Assembly: GCF_022965805.1 (NCBI RefSeq)
Contig: NC_133103.1
Span: 52,712,386 to 52,776,385, forward strand
Direction of reading: 5' to 3'
Origin: Primulina eburnea
Taxonomy: Eukaryota > Streptophyta > Magnoliopsida > Lamiales > Gesneriaceae
Length of the DNA stretch: 64,000 nt
In this document: positions 37,221 through 48,857 of the stretch, piece by piece
Layout: the number at the start of each line of letters is the position of its first letter
Position numbering within the stretch: the first letter of the stretch is position 1
The notes under the pieces: generated by a model
The model's database searches: none
What the model was told of the DNA's origin: nothing
The model's input: the letters and a program-made list of their open reading frames with translations, nothing else
Made by a program: the position numbers and the translations under genes

Positions 37221-38308
37221 TATTCACAACTGTGGGTAGAGATGAATGTGGGTCGAGGTGTCTGCCTCGACCCAAATGTTACACACCTCGACCCAAATGT
37301 TGTCGAACCTCGACCCACATGTGCACCTCGACTCGCCTATATACACCTACACGTGTTCACCAACACACTATCTAGCAAATACGATCATGCTCGACTCATA
37401 CCAGCACACTGCATTCATCTTCTCGACCCACACAATCAACTCATACTACCTTTCACTTTAAATACTCACACAAATTCCATTAACAAAAACTCTAACAAAA
37501 AACAACCAAAATTAAACATCAACAAATCTAGAAATACAGTATTCGAGTACTTAATTTTCTACAAATTTTCAAATGATTTTTGATTATTTTGTCATGAAGA
37601 AAACAAAAATAATGGGACTAGAGAACTATATCAATTAAAAAATATTTTTTGAAAAAGTAAAATCCAACAAACTAATTAATGAACTCACCTAACTATCACC
37701 TAACTAACAACAATCAACTCCCTTTTTTCGATTTAAAAAAGTCAAGATCCCTTTTATTTAATTAAATTTTAAAGGAGTCATATATTTTTTATTGACGCAG
37801 CAATATATTTTTTATTGACCCAGCAATCTGAAAACCCTTAACCTAGGAAGACGAAATAGGTAAAAGGGGAGGCTCCTATATTAACCAGACGACCGATTAT
37901 TAGTTAGTCGGGCCTCTCTCAAACTAGCCCAATAGCTATTTTTTATTTTTATTTCCACAATATTTGTTTCCTTATGATAATTAATTATTATTATAATAAC
38001 AAAATAAAGCAATAAACAATGTAATTCACATTAATTAATTAAATTTTATAAATAAATAAGCAATAAACAATCGTAATTCAGATTAATTAAATTTTATAAA
38101 TAAATTGAAATTTAATAAAATAGATAGACCACGTAAACTCAGATTGCAGTTGAGCCCAATATCTTAACTTTAGTACCTTACCGATAAATTTCTTGTTCTT
38201 AGCTTATTTTTCGTTTAACTATCGAAAAATTAAAATTTAAATATAATTTAATATATTATTATATGAAAATGTTTATGACATTTGAGACCGTTTTTAAATG
38301 AGGATATC
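37221..38308. other. AT-rich intergenic DNA with a small hairpin/direct-repeat cluster
   Basis: Apart from the hairpin cluster at 37249-37322, no feature is supported. The first exon of the RINGv gene could lie here or further upstream, but I could not recognise it. Confidence 0.4.
37249..37322. repeat. Perfect 10-bp hairpin with direct repeats
   Basis: TGGGTCGAGG (37249-37258) and CCTCGACCCA (37265-37274) are perfectly inverted around a 6-base loop. CCTCGACCCAAATGTT then recurs at 37286, and a variant at 37308. Confidence 0.8.
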
Positions 38309-39220
38309 TGTGGGGACCCGGACGCTAATCATCTTCTTAATCGTCATTGGGACTAATTTAATCAATTAGAATAAACATGGTCTAAATTTTTATTTTTTTT
38401 TAAAATGTGGAAGGTAATTGAATCATTCTATTATACAAACCTGTATAATAATACAAATCTTGTATAACGTACATCTAGTTCAGAACTAAGATTCAACTAC
38501 TACAATCAAGTAATGAAACCTATCTATATCCAAGTCCGGAATCACCACTCTAATCTCGATCTTTCTTCGCCTCTGTGACCCTGAACCTGTCCCACCTGTT
38601 GTCATGCACACATACATACAAGACAACAGCCGGATAACTCCGGTGAGATATAAATATCCTAGTATAAACAATGTATCAATGCAATCATATAAAACATATA
38701 TAAGAGCATAAATAAACATTAAAACATATATTTAATCTGACTACATGAATCAATACAACTCTGTACTAAAATCAAGGACTCATTTCTAATCTAGGGATCC
38801 CGATCTAATTTAGACTTCGGCATGCTGTATCGAATGTCTACAATAGAAGTCGATCTATATCTAAGCTCATCGATACACTGTAAGTCTAGAGTCTTAGCGG
38901 TTCTGTCAAAGACTCGGCAGTTCTGCCCTAGCTAGGCTGATCTGCCCTAGACTCAAACTCTTGCTCTGCTATAATTCAATAGACTAAACATATCAATCTG
39001 ATAATTTGCAAATGTCAATGCAATAAAATAAAGTATGTGATTTAGGGAAACTCGAGCCACACCTCCCTCGAGTTGTTCAATCCCAACTCAACATTAATTT
39101 ATAACTTTCGTTATGTCGCTCTGGTACAATCGAAGTCTCGATTCAAAGTCTGTCAATGTTTAATCTGGCAATGACAATATACTGTATCGATATTCTATTC
39201 AAATCAAGACATCTTTGTTG

Positions 39221-39225
<5 letters not shown>

Positions 39226-39274
<49 letters not shown>
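39226..39274. repeat. (TA)n microsatellite in the gypsy LTR
   Basis: About 24 TA units in the 3' LTR. The 5' LTR copy has only a short broken run (45249-45274). Confidence 0.95.
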
Positions 39275-39278
<4 letters not shown>

Positions 39279-39327
39279 TACAAGCACATGCAAATGGACG
39301 AGTGGCTCAATGTGCACACTGCATGTC

Positions 39328-39636
39328 TCGCGCATATGCGCGACCACTTTTCGCGCATATGCGCGAGACATTCTGTCTCGGCGCGTCCCCAGCACGGCAG
39401 CTCGCGCATATGCGCGCACCTCTTCCGCGCATATGCGCGAGGAATTCTTCACAACTTTCGGGTACCCTCGCGCATGTGCGCGAATCTAAGTCGCGCATGT
39501 GCGCCCAACTCTCTGGAATTCTCGTGCATGTGCGCGTATACAAGTCGCGCATGTGCGCCCAATGTTCTGTCCAACATCATAGGCTTCCGCACTACTCACG
39601 CATATGCGCGCCTACTCTTCGCGCATATGCGCGAGA
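39328..39636. repeat. Array of CGCGCATATGCGCG palindromes in LTR U3
   Basis: About ten copies of a self-complementary 14-mer, CGCGCATATGCGCG or the variant CGCGCATGTGCGCG, spaced by 10-45 bp of less related sequence. They lie 130-440 bp from the LTR 5' end in element orientation. The truncated LTR carries the same array at 45323-45555. Confidence 0.95.
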
Positions 39637-39862
39637 CCTTCGGCACTCGCACCAACAATCTCACATGCAAAATTTCAATTCGTGTCTCGATTAGCCCTTT
39701 CATAATTGTCTTGATTAAAAATCAATAATCGTAATTTAACACGATATAAAATCTTGGGCATTACATTTCTCCTCCCCTAAGATACGATTTCGTCCCCGAA
39801 ATCACAGGCAATCAATCGTATCAATAAGGAGTATATATACAAAAACTGCATAAAAATTTACA

Positions 39863-42800
39863 TCATCGAAATAACTCTGGGAACTCTTGTCTCATATCTG
39901 ATTCAGTTTCCCAGGTTGCTTCTTCAGTGCCATGATGAGTCCATTGAACTTTTACAAGTGGAATAGTCTTCGTTCTGAGCTGTTTTTCTTTACGATCAAT
40001 AATCTGAATCGGTTTTTCAACATAGCTCAACGTTTCATCCAGTTCGGCCTCGTCTGGTTGAATAGCATGTGAAGCATCAGGAAGGTATTTCTTTAATAAC
40101 GATACATGAAAGACATCATGTATCCCGGATAATGAAGGCGGTAGGGCGAGTCGATAGGCACGATCTCCTATCTTCTCGAGAATCTCATAAGGTCCAATGT
40201 ATCGTGGAGACAATTTTCTTTTCTTGCCAAATCTGACAACTCCTCTGAAAGGTGAAATCTTTAGAAATACTCGGTCTCCTACCTCAAATACCAACGGTCT
40301 ACGTCGAACATTGGCATATTTGGCCTGTCTGTCTTGCGCTACCTTCATTTTCTTTCGAATTAGCTTCACTTTTTCTGTCATATCTCTGATCATGTCAGGT
40401 CCAACCTCAGGCACTTCAGAAATATCATTCCAATAGAGAGGGGGATCAACACTTCTTTCTGTACAACGCTTCGAATGGTGCCATCTCAATACTCGTCTGA
40501 TAGCTGTTGTTGTACGAAAATTCACAAAGCGGCAATGCATCTTGCCAATTAGTGCTGAAATCAAGCACTACTGCTCTCAGCATATCCTCCAGTGTCTTGA
40601 TAGTCCGCTCTGACTGTCCGTCTGTCTGTGGATGATACGCGGTACTCAGATGTAACTTCGTACCGAGAGCCTGCTGCAAACTCTGCCAGAAGTGCGAAGT
40701 AAATAGAGGATCACGACAATTGACTTCGGTACTCCGTGCAATCTGACCACTTCTCTGACATAGATCTCTGACATCTGATCAAATCTGTACGTCATCTTGT
40801 ACGGAATAAAACATGCGGATTTGGTCAATCTGTCAATTACGACCCAAATCGCATCACACCCTCGGGAGGAACGCGACAATTGTGTCACAAAATCCATGGA
40901 AATGCGATCTCATTTCCATTCAGGAATGGACAAACTCTGTAATAATCCTCCTGGTTTCTTTCTTTCTGCTTTCACCTGCTGTCAATTTAGACATTTGGAA
41001 AAAAATTCAGCAATGTCAATCTTCATTTGTTTCCACCAGAACTGTCTTTTCAAATTATTATACATCTTTCTGCCACCGGGATGAATACTGAATCGACTGT
41101 TGTACGCTTCTGATAATATCTGTCGTCTCAAATCTGAAACATTCGGCACAACCAGAAGATTATTCGCATACAAGACGTTATCACGTACCTGATACTCCGA
41201 TCGATGCCCTGTTCTGACCAACGATACTGATTTTTGTACATTCTGATCAACTTTCTGATCTGCCTTTATTCTTAATATCAGCTCGGGTTCCACTTGTACC
41301 GTATAGAGTCTCAACGGTCTATAATCTGTTTCAAATGCTAATCCAGACAAACAACAGTCTTCTATCAAATTTGAAACACCGATCGTCGATAAGGATAAGG
41401 AACATACCTTTCGACTTAGTGCATCAGCTGCTGCATTAGACTTTCCTGGATAGTATTTGATTTCACAATCAAAGTCTTTAAGCAAATCAAGAAATCTTCG
41501 TTGCCTCATATTCAATTCAGATTGTGAAAACAGATATTTCAAACTTTTATGATCAGAATATATCTCAAAATTCTCACCGTAAAGATAGTGTCGCCATATC
41601 TTTAATGCAAAGACAATAGCTGCCAATTCAAGGTCATGAATTGGATAACGGGTCTCATGCGGTTTAAGCTGTCTTGAGGCATAAGCAATAACATGCCCTC
41701 GCTGCATCAGAACACATCCCAACCCTCTGTGAGAAGCGTCGCAATAAACCACAAAATCACCAGTACCGGATGGAATAGTCAACACCGGGGCACTGGTCAA
41801 CCTCTTCTTCAGCTCCAGAAACTGGTCTCGCATTCTTCAGACCAAACAAATGGAGCATTCTTTTGAGTCAGCTGAGTAATTGGTTTAGCTATACTTGAGA
41901 AATCTTTAATGAAACGACGGTAATATCCCGCTAAACCCATAAAACTGCAAATTTCGAGCACGGACGTCGGTCTTGGCCAAGAAATCACGGCCTCCACTTT
42001 ACTGGGATCCACTGATATCCCGTCTCCGGATATAATATGACCCAGAAATACTACCTGTCTTAACCAAAACTCACATTTCGACATTTTAGCATATAACTTC
42101 TCAGCCCTTAAAATTCGCAACACAGTTCTTAAATGCTCAGCATGCTCACTTATATTCTTTGAATAAATCAAAATATCATCGATGAATATAATCACAAATT
42201 CATCGAGATATTTCTGGAATACACGGTTCATCAATCCCATAAACACAGCTGGAGTATTCGTTAAACCAAATGGCATGACAATAAATTCATAGTGTCCATA
42301 CCTGGTTCTGAATGCTGTATTTGAGATATCAGAATCTCTGACTCTCAGCTGATGATATCCCGATCTCAAATCAATTTTGGAATATACCGAAGAACCCTGC
42401 AACTGATCGAATAAATCATCAATACGAGGCAAATGATATTTATTCTTTATCGTTTCCTTGTTTAGTTGCCGATAGTCGATGTAGAGTCTCATCGAACTGT
42501 CTTTCTTTCTTACGAACAGTACTAGAGCACCCCAAGGAGAAACACTCGGTCTGATGTACCCCTTGGCCCGTAAGTCTTCCAGCTGATCCTTTAATTCTGT
42601 CAATTCAACTGGTGCCATTCTGTATGGAGCTCTAGAAATCGGCACTGTACCTGGCATCAATTCAATGCTGAAGTCTATCTCTCTAACTAGAGGTAATCCC
42701 GGGATCTCATCTGGGAAGACGTCAGCAAAATCACGTACTACTGGCAAATCAGCTAATGATGGACTCGACTTCAGTAAATCTACTGAATATACAAGGAAGC

Positions 42801-44345
42801 CCTGTGTTCCTTTCTGTAACAATCGAGTCATAGATAGTACGGATACTAGAGGAATTCTCGATCTAGAACCCTTACCGTAAAATTTCCACTCTTCAGCCAT
42901 ATCTGGTCTGAATCTCACTATCTTGTGGAAACAATCAACTGTAGCTCTGTACTTGGTCAGCATATCAATACAGATAATACAGTCAAAATCAGACAACCCA
43001 AGTACGAAGCAGTCTAATTCAATCTCATGCCCGTCATACTGTAGTACACAATGTTTAACAGAATTTACAGATATCAAACCCGTCCCCATAGGCGAAGAGA
43101 CAGACACTACAGTAGCTAAAGACTCTACAGGAAATACATGACTTAATGCAAATCGTTCAGAAATAAATGTATGTGAAGCACCGGTATCAATCAATACATA
43201 AGCAGGGTAACCACATAAAGAATAGTTACCTGCCACAACGTCATCTGGTGCTTCCTAGGCCTGCTCCTCTGTCAAAGCGAATACCCTGGCCTGCTGTCTA
43301 GGAGGCTGGTTAACAGTCTGGCTACCTCCTGGCCTTTGCTGTGACTGAGTTGGCGCTGGCTGAAATGTATGAACAGCAGCTGATCGTCTCTCAGTCTGTG
43401 CTGCTGATCCTGATGACTCGGCTCCCTGAGATATTTGAGAACCTCTCTGTGGACATACTTTAGCAAAGTGTCCCGGTTGTTTATAGATGTTGCAACTACC
43501 AGTCACTCCCTGGCATTGCTCAGTTGCATGTCTTCCTCCGCAAGTCTTACAGTAAACTCCAGTGTAACTCTGGCTCTGTCTGGAACCACCGGAGCTATAA
43601 GAGCTGCTGCCCGATTTCTTAAATTGCTTTCCTTTGGCTTTCAAAAATTCCTTCTTCCCTCCACTGCTGCTGCCACTCTCAAATCTGGGAGGTGGTTGCT
43701 GTGGTCTCGGTGCTGGAGGCACAAATGAAGCCCCTTTTTGTCTCATCAGACTGGCTTCTGCTCCCTTAGCTCTGTTCAGGGCGTCAGTAAAGTTCTTCGG
43801 TCGCCCTGTGTTCACCAATGTAAAAATCTCTGGGTTCAAGCAATTGATGAACTGGTCAGCAGTAGCTTCCTCGCTGTCAGCCACATGTGGAGCAAATTTC
43901 AACAAGGTGGAGAACTTGGACACGTACTCTTCTATGTTCATCTGTCCCTGCCTTAGATTGGCAAACTCCGCCCCCTTGTCCTTTCGGTATGACACTGGAA
44001 AGAATCGTTGATAAAATTCAGTTCTAAATACATTCCAGGTGATAGTCGTACCTCTATGCTCCAAGGCCCTCTTTATCGTAATCCACCAGTTCTTTGCAAC
44101 ATCGTGTAACTAGTGTCCAATCAATCGAATTCGCCGCTCATCTGTATACGCCAATGATTCAAACATCATTTCAATATCATCAAGTCAACTCTCGCACTCC
44201 ACAGCGTTCTCTGTTCCTTTCAAAGTTGGCGGGTGAAATGACTGAAATCTTTTCAGTAACGTTTCCATAATCCATTGGAGTCGGTGTTACATCCATTGGA
44301 GGATTTGATGTACATACCTTGTTCTGGTACTCGTCTTGGAGGCAT
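39863..44345 (-). pseudogene. Gypsy gag-pol (gag, PR, RT, RH, IN, chromo-like end), frame-broken
   Basis: Gag probably starts at ATG 44345. A retrotransposon-gag domain follows in 43255-44064 (FRTEFYQRFFPVSYRKDKG), with a zinc knuckle whose second Cys is Tyr (CNIYKQPGHFAKVC). The frame 41809-43236 holds the protease ([13 protein letters not shown]) and reverse transcriptase ([25 protein letters not shown]). 40982-41833 holds RNase H ([32 protein letters not shown]) and the integrase zinc-binding start. 40446-40897 and 39863-40564 hold the integrase core pieces and a C-terminal chromodomain-like segment (IPLVKVQWTHHGTEEATWE). That tail places it among chromoviruses, probably the Tekay/Del group. 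Several frameshifts separate these frames. Confidence 0.88.
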
Positions 44346-44606
44346 ATCTGATAATCAAATAGATTAGTAACAAATACCACAATTCTGTTTCAATCCTCCT
44401 CTGATCATCTTACTGCTGATCTAGAATCGGTGCTGATCCAGTCTCAATAAAACATATTACTATATTCAAATCAGATAAAAAAAGTAACATGTATTAAAGC
44501 AGTAAGATATGCTAGCATTCAAAAGCAGGAAAGAAAACCTCAATCTACCCCGCTCACTAGTCTCTTCTATCTCAATCTAAAGATCTGTCGGTCTGATACC
44601 ACCTGT

Positions 44607-45579
44607 TGTGGGGACCCGGACGCTAATCATCTTCTTAATCGTCATTGGGACTAATTTAATCAATTAGAATAAACAGGGTCTAAAATTATTATTTTTTTTA
44701 AAATGCGGAAGGTAATGGAATCATTCTATTATACAAACGAGTATAATAATACAAATCTTGTATAACGTACATCTAGTTCAGAACTAAGCTTCAACTACTA
44801 CAATCAAGTAATGAAACCTATCTATATCCAAGTCCGGAATCACCACTCTAATCTCGATCTTTCTTCACCTCTGTGACCCTGAACTTGTCCCACCTGTTGT
44901 CCGTAAGTCTAGAGTCTTAGCGGATCTGTCAAAGACTCGGCGGTTCTGCCCTAGCTAGGCTGATCTGCCCTAGACTCAAACTTTTGCTCTGCTATAATTC
45001 AATAGACTAAACATATCAATCTGATAATTTGCAAATGTCAATGCAATAAAATAAAGTATGTGATTTAGGGAAACTCGAGCCACATCTCCCTCGAGTTGTG
45101 CAATCCCAACTCAACATTAATTTATACCTTTCGTTCTGTCGCTCTGGTACAATCGAAGTCTCGATTCAAAGTCTGTCAATGTCTAATCTAAAAATGACAA
45201 TATACTGTATCAATATTCTATTCAAATCAAGACATCTCTGTTTTATATACATATATATATATACATATATATATACAAGCACATGCAAATGGACGAGTGG
45301 CTCAATGTGCACACTGCACGTCTCGCGCATATGCGCGACCACTTTCCGGGCATATGCGCGAGACATTCTGTCTCGGCGCGTCCCCAACACGGCAGCTCGC
45401 GCATATGCGCGCACCTCTTCCGCGCATATGCGCGAGGAATTCTTCAGACCTCTCGGGTACCCTCGCGCATGTGCGCGAATCTAAGTCGCGCATGTGCGCC
45501 CAACTCTCTGGACTTCTCGCGCATGTGCGAGTATACAGGTCGTGCATGTGCGCCCAATGTTCTGTCCAACATCATAGGC
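44607..45579 (-). mobile_element. Truncated 5' LTR of the gypsy element
   Basis: Aligns to 38309-39580 of the intact LTR, minus an internal block (break at CACCTGTTGTC/CGTAAGTC near 44900). It ends at CAACATCATAGG near 45579, where AT-rich Helitron-like DNA begins. Confidence 0.88.
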
Positions 45580-45702
45580 GCCCAATTTTAAAATATATTT
45601 TTTTAATATTCATATTTAATTATGTATTTATTTAGTGTTTTTTATTCAAATATTTAATATAAAATGTGAATTTATTAATATTAAGAAATTTTCAAAATTT
45701 CT

Positions 45703-45774
<72 letters not shown>

Positions 45775-46875
45775 TTTTTTAGTTACTTTGCACACGCGGT
45801 GCGTGTGTGTACATTTTTTTTATACTTATTTATGTATTAAAGTGAAATTCGACAAATTATCGAGGGACTAAGTGCTATTTGAATAGTTGTAATTTAAAAA
45901 AAAAATAAAAACAAAAATGTTTTTTTGAGACCAAATGAGGGCAAAATTGGAAGATAAAAAAACAAACCAACAATTTTGTCTCTATTAGACAGATTCTTAA
46001 TAATAGTAATTTCAGTTTATATATATATACTAGCTACTTTGCACACGCGGTGCGTGTGTGCACATTTTTTTTATAATTATTATGGATTAAATTGAAATTC
46101 GACAAATTATCGAAGGATTAAAGTTTTATTTGAATAGTTGTAATTTAAAAAAAATAAAAACAAAAATGTTTTTTGAAATAAAAAAATAAAAAATAAAAAT
46201 GTAATTTTGAGAAAAAATGGGGGCAAAATTGAGAAAACAACAAACAGACCAAGGACAAAGTTGCAAGATCAAAAAACAGACCAACAATTTTGTCTCTATT
46301 AGACAGATTCATTGACTTTATTATATTATTTGAGTAGAATGATTACTATTAAATAAATAAAAAATAATTTTATATTTTATTTATCAAAATTTAAATAATA
46401 AATGAATATTTTTCAGAAATTCATAATTTTTATAATTTATTAGATAAATTAATTTTGTTTAAAAAAATTTATTATTTTTTAGAACATCCTAAAAAATATT
46501 TAGTTTCAAGTTCTAATTAAAATAAATAATAATAATGATAATAAGAACAATTTAAAAAAAATCAATATATCAAAATTCACAATGATTTTTTTAAAGTTGA
46601 AAAAATATTATTATAAAAAAATTTATATTTTATTTAATATGTTATATATTATTAAAATTAAATATATAAAAATAACATAAAATTCAAAATTATACTCCAA
46701 ATTAAATAAAATGATAATTTATATTTTCACAAACATCAAATTGAAATTTGAATTTTTAAAATATTTTTTTTAAATATTCATATTTAATTATGTATTTATT
46801 TAGTGTTTTTTTTTCAAATATTTAATATAAAATGTGAATTTATTAATATTAAGAAATTTAAATTTCTGTTTATAT

Positions 46876-46957
<82 letters not shown>

Positions 46958-47204
46958 TTACTTTGCACACGCGGTGCGTGTGTATACATTTTTTTTATAA
47001 TTATTTATGGATTAAAGTGAAATTCGACAAATTATTGAGGGACTAAAGTGCTATTTGAATATTTGTAATTTTAAAAAAAAGTAAAAACAAAAATGTTTTT
47101 TGAAATTAAAAAAATAAAAACAAAAATCTAATTTTGAGACCAAATTAGGGCAAAATTGAGAAAACAAAAAACAGAACGAGAGCAAAGTTTGAAGATAAAA
47201 AAAC

Positions 47205-47273
<69 letters not shown>

Positions 47274-47700
47274 TAGCTACTTTGCACACGCGGTGCGTGT
47301 GTACATTTTTTTTATAATTATTTATAGATTAAATTGAAATTTGACAAATTATCGATGGACTAAAGTGCTATTTGAATAGTTGTAATTTTTTAAAAAATAA
47401 AAACAAAAATGTTTTTTGAAATAAAAAAATAATAATGATAATAAGAAAAATTTAAGAAAGTTCAATATATCAAAATTCACAATTATTTTTTTTAAAGTTG
47501 AAAAAATAGTATTATTAAAAAATTTATATTTTATTTAATATGTTATATATTATTAAAATTAAATATATAAAAAATAACACAAAATTCAAAATTATAATAG
47601 AAATTAAATAAAATGATAATTTATATTTTCACGAACATCAAATTCAAATTCGAATTTTTAAAATATTTTTTTATATATTCATATTTAATTATAGATAGAG
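45580..47700 (-). mobile_element. Cluster of small Helitron-like units and (TA)n tracts
   Basis: A unit of about 300 bp recurs near 45776-46010, 46028-46320, 46955-47210 and 47270-47400 (partial). Each starts, on the plus strand, with CTAGCTACTTTGCACACGCG followed by GTGCGTGTGT. Each continues through AAATTCGACAAATTATCGAG and an AAAAACAAAAATG-rich tract, and the best-preserved end near TCTCTATTAGACAGATTC. On the minus strand the start reads as a hairpin (CACACGC, three-base loop, GCGTGTG), about 10 nt, then CTAG: a Helitron 3' end. (TA)n runs lie at about 45707-45770, 46871-46954 and 47212-47272. No protein is encoded. Confidence 0.6.
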
Positions 47701-47705
47701 GCTTT

Positions 47706-47764
47706 TTACCCTGGGATGCAGGGTAACATGGGCGCCTGCACAGCTGGCGCTGTGCTAGGTGCCC
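47706..47764. repeat. Two adjacent GC-rich hairpins
   Basis: TTACCCTG/CAGGGTAA form a perfect 8-bp inverted repeat (47706-47713, 47719-47726). Next, GGGCGCCTGCACAGC is nearly inverted by GCTGTGCTAGGTGCCC (47730-47764). They stand out in an AT-rich neighbourhood and may mark the end of an unrecognised transposon. Confidence 0.7.
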
Positions 47765-48043
47765 AGCTGGAATCTTTCTTTCTTTTTTTTTAAAAAAAAT
47801 TTATAAACAAAATTACAAGAAAATGAAAGATAACCCACATACCAGAAGTAATTTGTACGCCCGAATTTCCCTACCCCAAATTTCCTTACCCACCTACCAC
47901 GGTAAGAAGCTTCAATTGAGCGTAATTTTGGAGATGTAGTGCGGGCTATTCCGAAATCAGAATTTAAATCGATGTAGTTCTAAATTTCATATTCCCAAGA
48001 TATTTTCAATTTAGGATTTTGAAGGTAAATCTTGTGTTTGAAA

Positions 48044-48857
48044 AATCAAGGGTCGCGTTGTTGGATAATAAATCCGGTTTCGGTGGTTGTCCTATAAATC
48101 ATGAACAACCTATAGAAACCTTTTTTTATACAATTGTGCCACTGTTTGAAGCTCAAACAAAAATATGAAAGATGAATAAAAAATGCCGATAGAAAAGGTT
48201 GATTTACAAATTTTACCGAACAATGAAACAGCCTGCACATCTGAGAAATTTTGCATTTTGTTGTTTGATCTCAATTTATCTACAGTATGGATACAGAATC
48301 ACTTCTTTCGACAGTTTAAGGTTTCCGGTATATTGATATTATTTTTGCTTATCTTTGCAGGATATTCTGAAGCGCATGGTCTTGTTTGCAAAGCTGCTGT
48401 TGAGGTAGCATTGTATATTTGAGACGCCGCGTTTAGGCTTTAGAGTTGGAAGGAGTTGACTTTAGAGCTTAATATTCCCCAAATCACATATTTAAATGGA
48501 AAATTAACTAAGTCCTTTTGGAAATCATTTTTTGTTATTGTTGTTGTTATCTGTAATTCTTCCTCGTTTGTTCAAATATACATTAGCAAAATATTGCACA
48601 AACATTAGAATTAGCATATACTAACGATAATAATCATAGAATAATCACAAGCCCCATAACAGCCACAACAATGCAGATAGACCAAAATGTATTTGCCTCT
48701 TTTGCTACTCATGTATTGGAGTTCCAGAATATTCATCGGGCATCAATCCTTTGATACTCAAGTTTTCTTCATCCTTCATATATGATTTTTTCCCTTCCTC
48801 CACAATCTACTGAGAAACATCATTTTTACCTCCCATTTCATTTTGTATCTCGAGATA
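48044..48857. other. MULE internal non-coding DNA
   Basis: Between the left inverted repeat and the nested LTR. The short open frame at 48183-48422 has no recognisable domain. Confidence 0.4.

Larger units (their letters stand above)
38309..45579 (-). mobile_element. Ty3/gypsy retrotransposon, chromovirus-like, 5' LTR truncated
   Basis: Complete 3' LTR at 38309-39765 (1457 bp; on the element's strand TGTAATGCCC...GGGTCCCCACA). The 5' LTR starts at 44607 but lacks its own first part: homology stops at about 45579, and it has also lost about 270 bp that the other LTR has at 38602-38870. The primer site (TGGTATCAGA, minus strand) is at 44592-44601. A polypurine tract lies just inside the 3' LTR at about 39766-39782. 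No target duplication can be shown because one end is missing. Confidence 0.9.

Noticed and set aside
39328..39636. CRISPR-like repeat/spacer array
   Set aside because: Regular palindromic units with spacers, but in a plant LTR, with irregular spacing, degenerate units and a matching copy in the other LTR. No cas genes.
39156..39728. 190-codon and neighbouring open frames on both strands over the gypsy LTR
   Set aside because: They are translations of the (TA)n run and the palindrome array, which read open on both strands. The same happens at 45098-45635.
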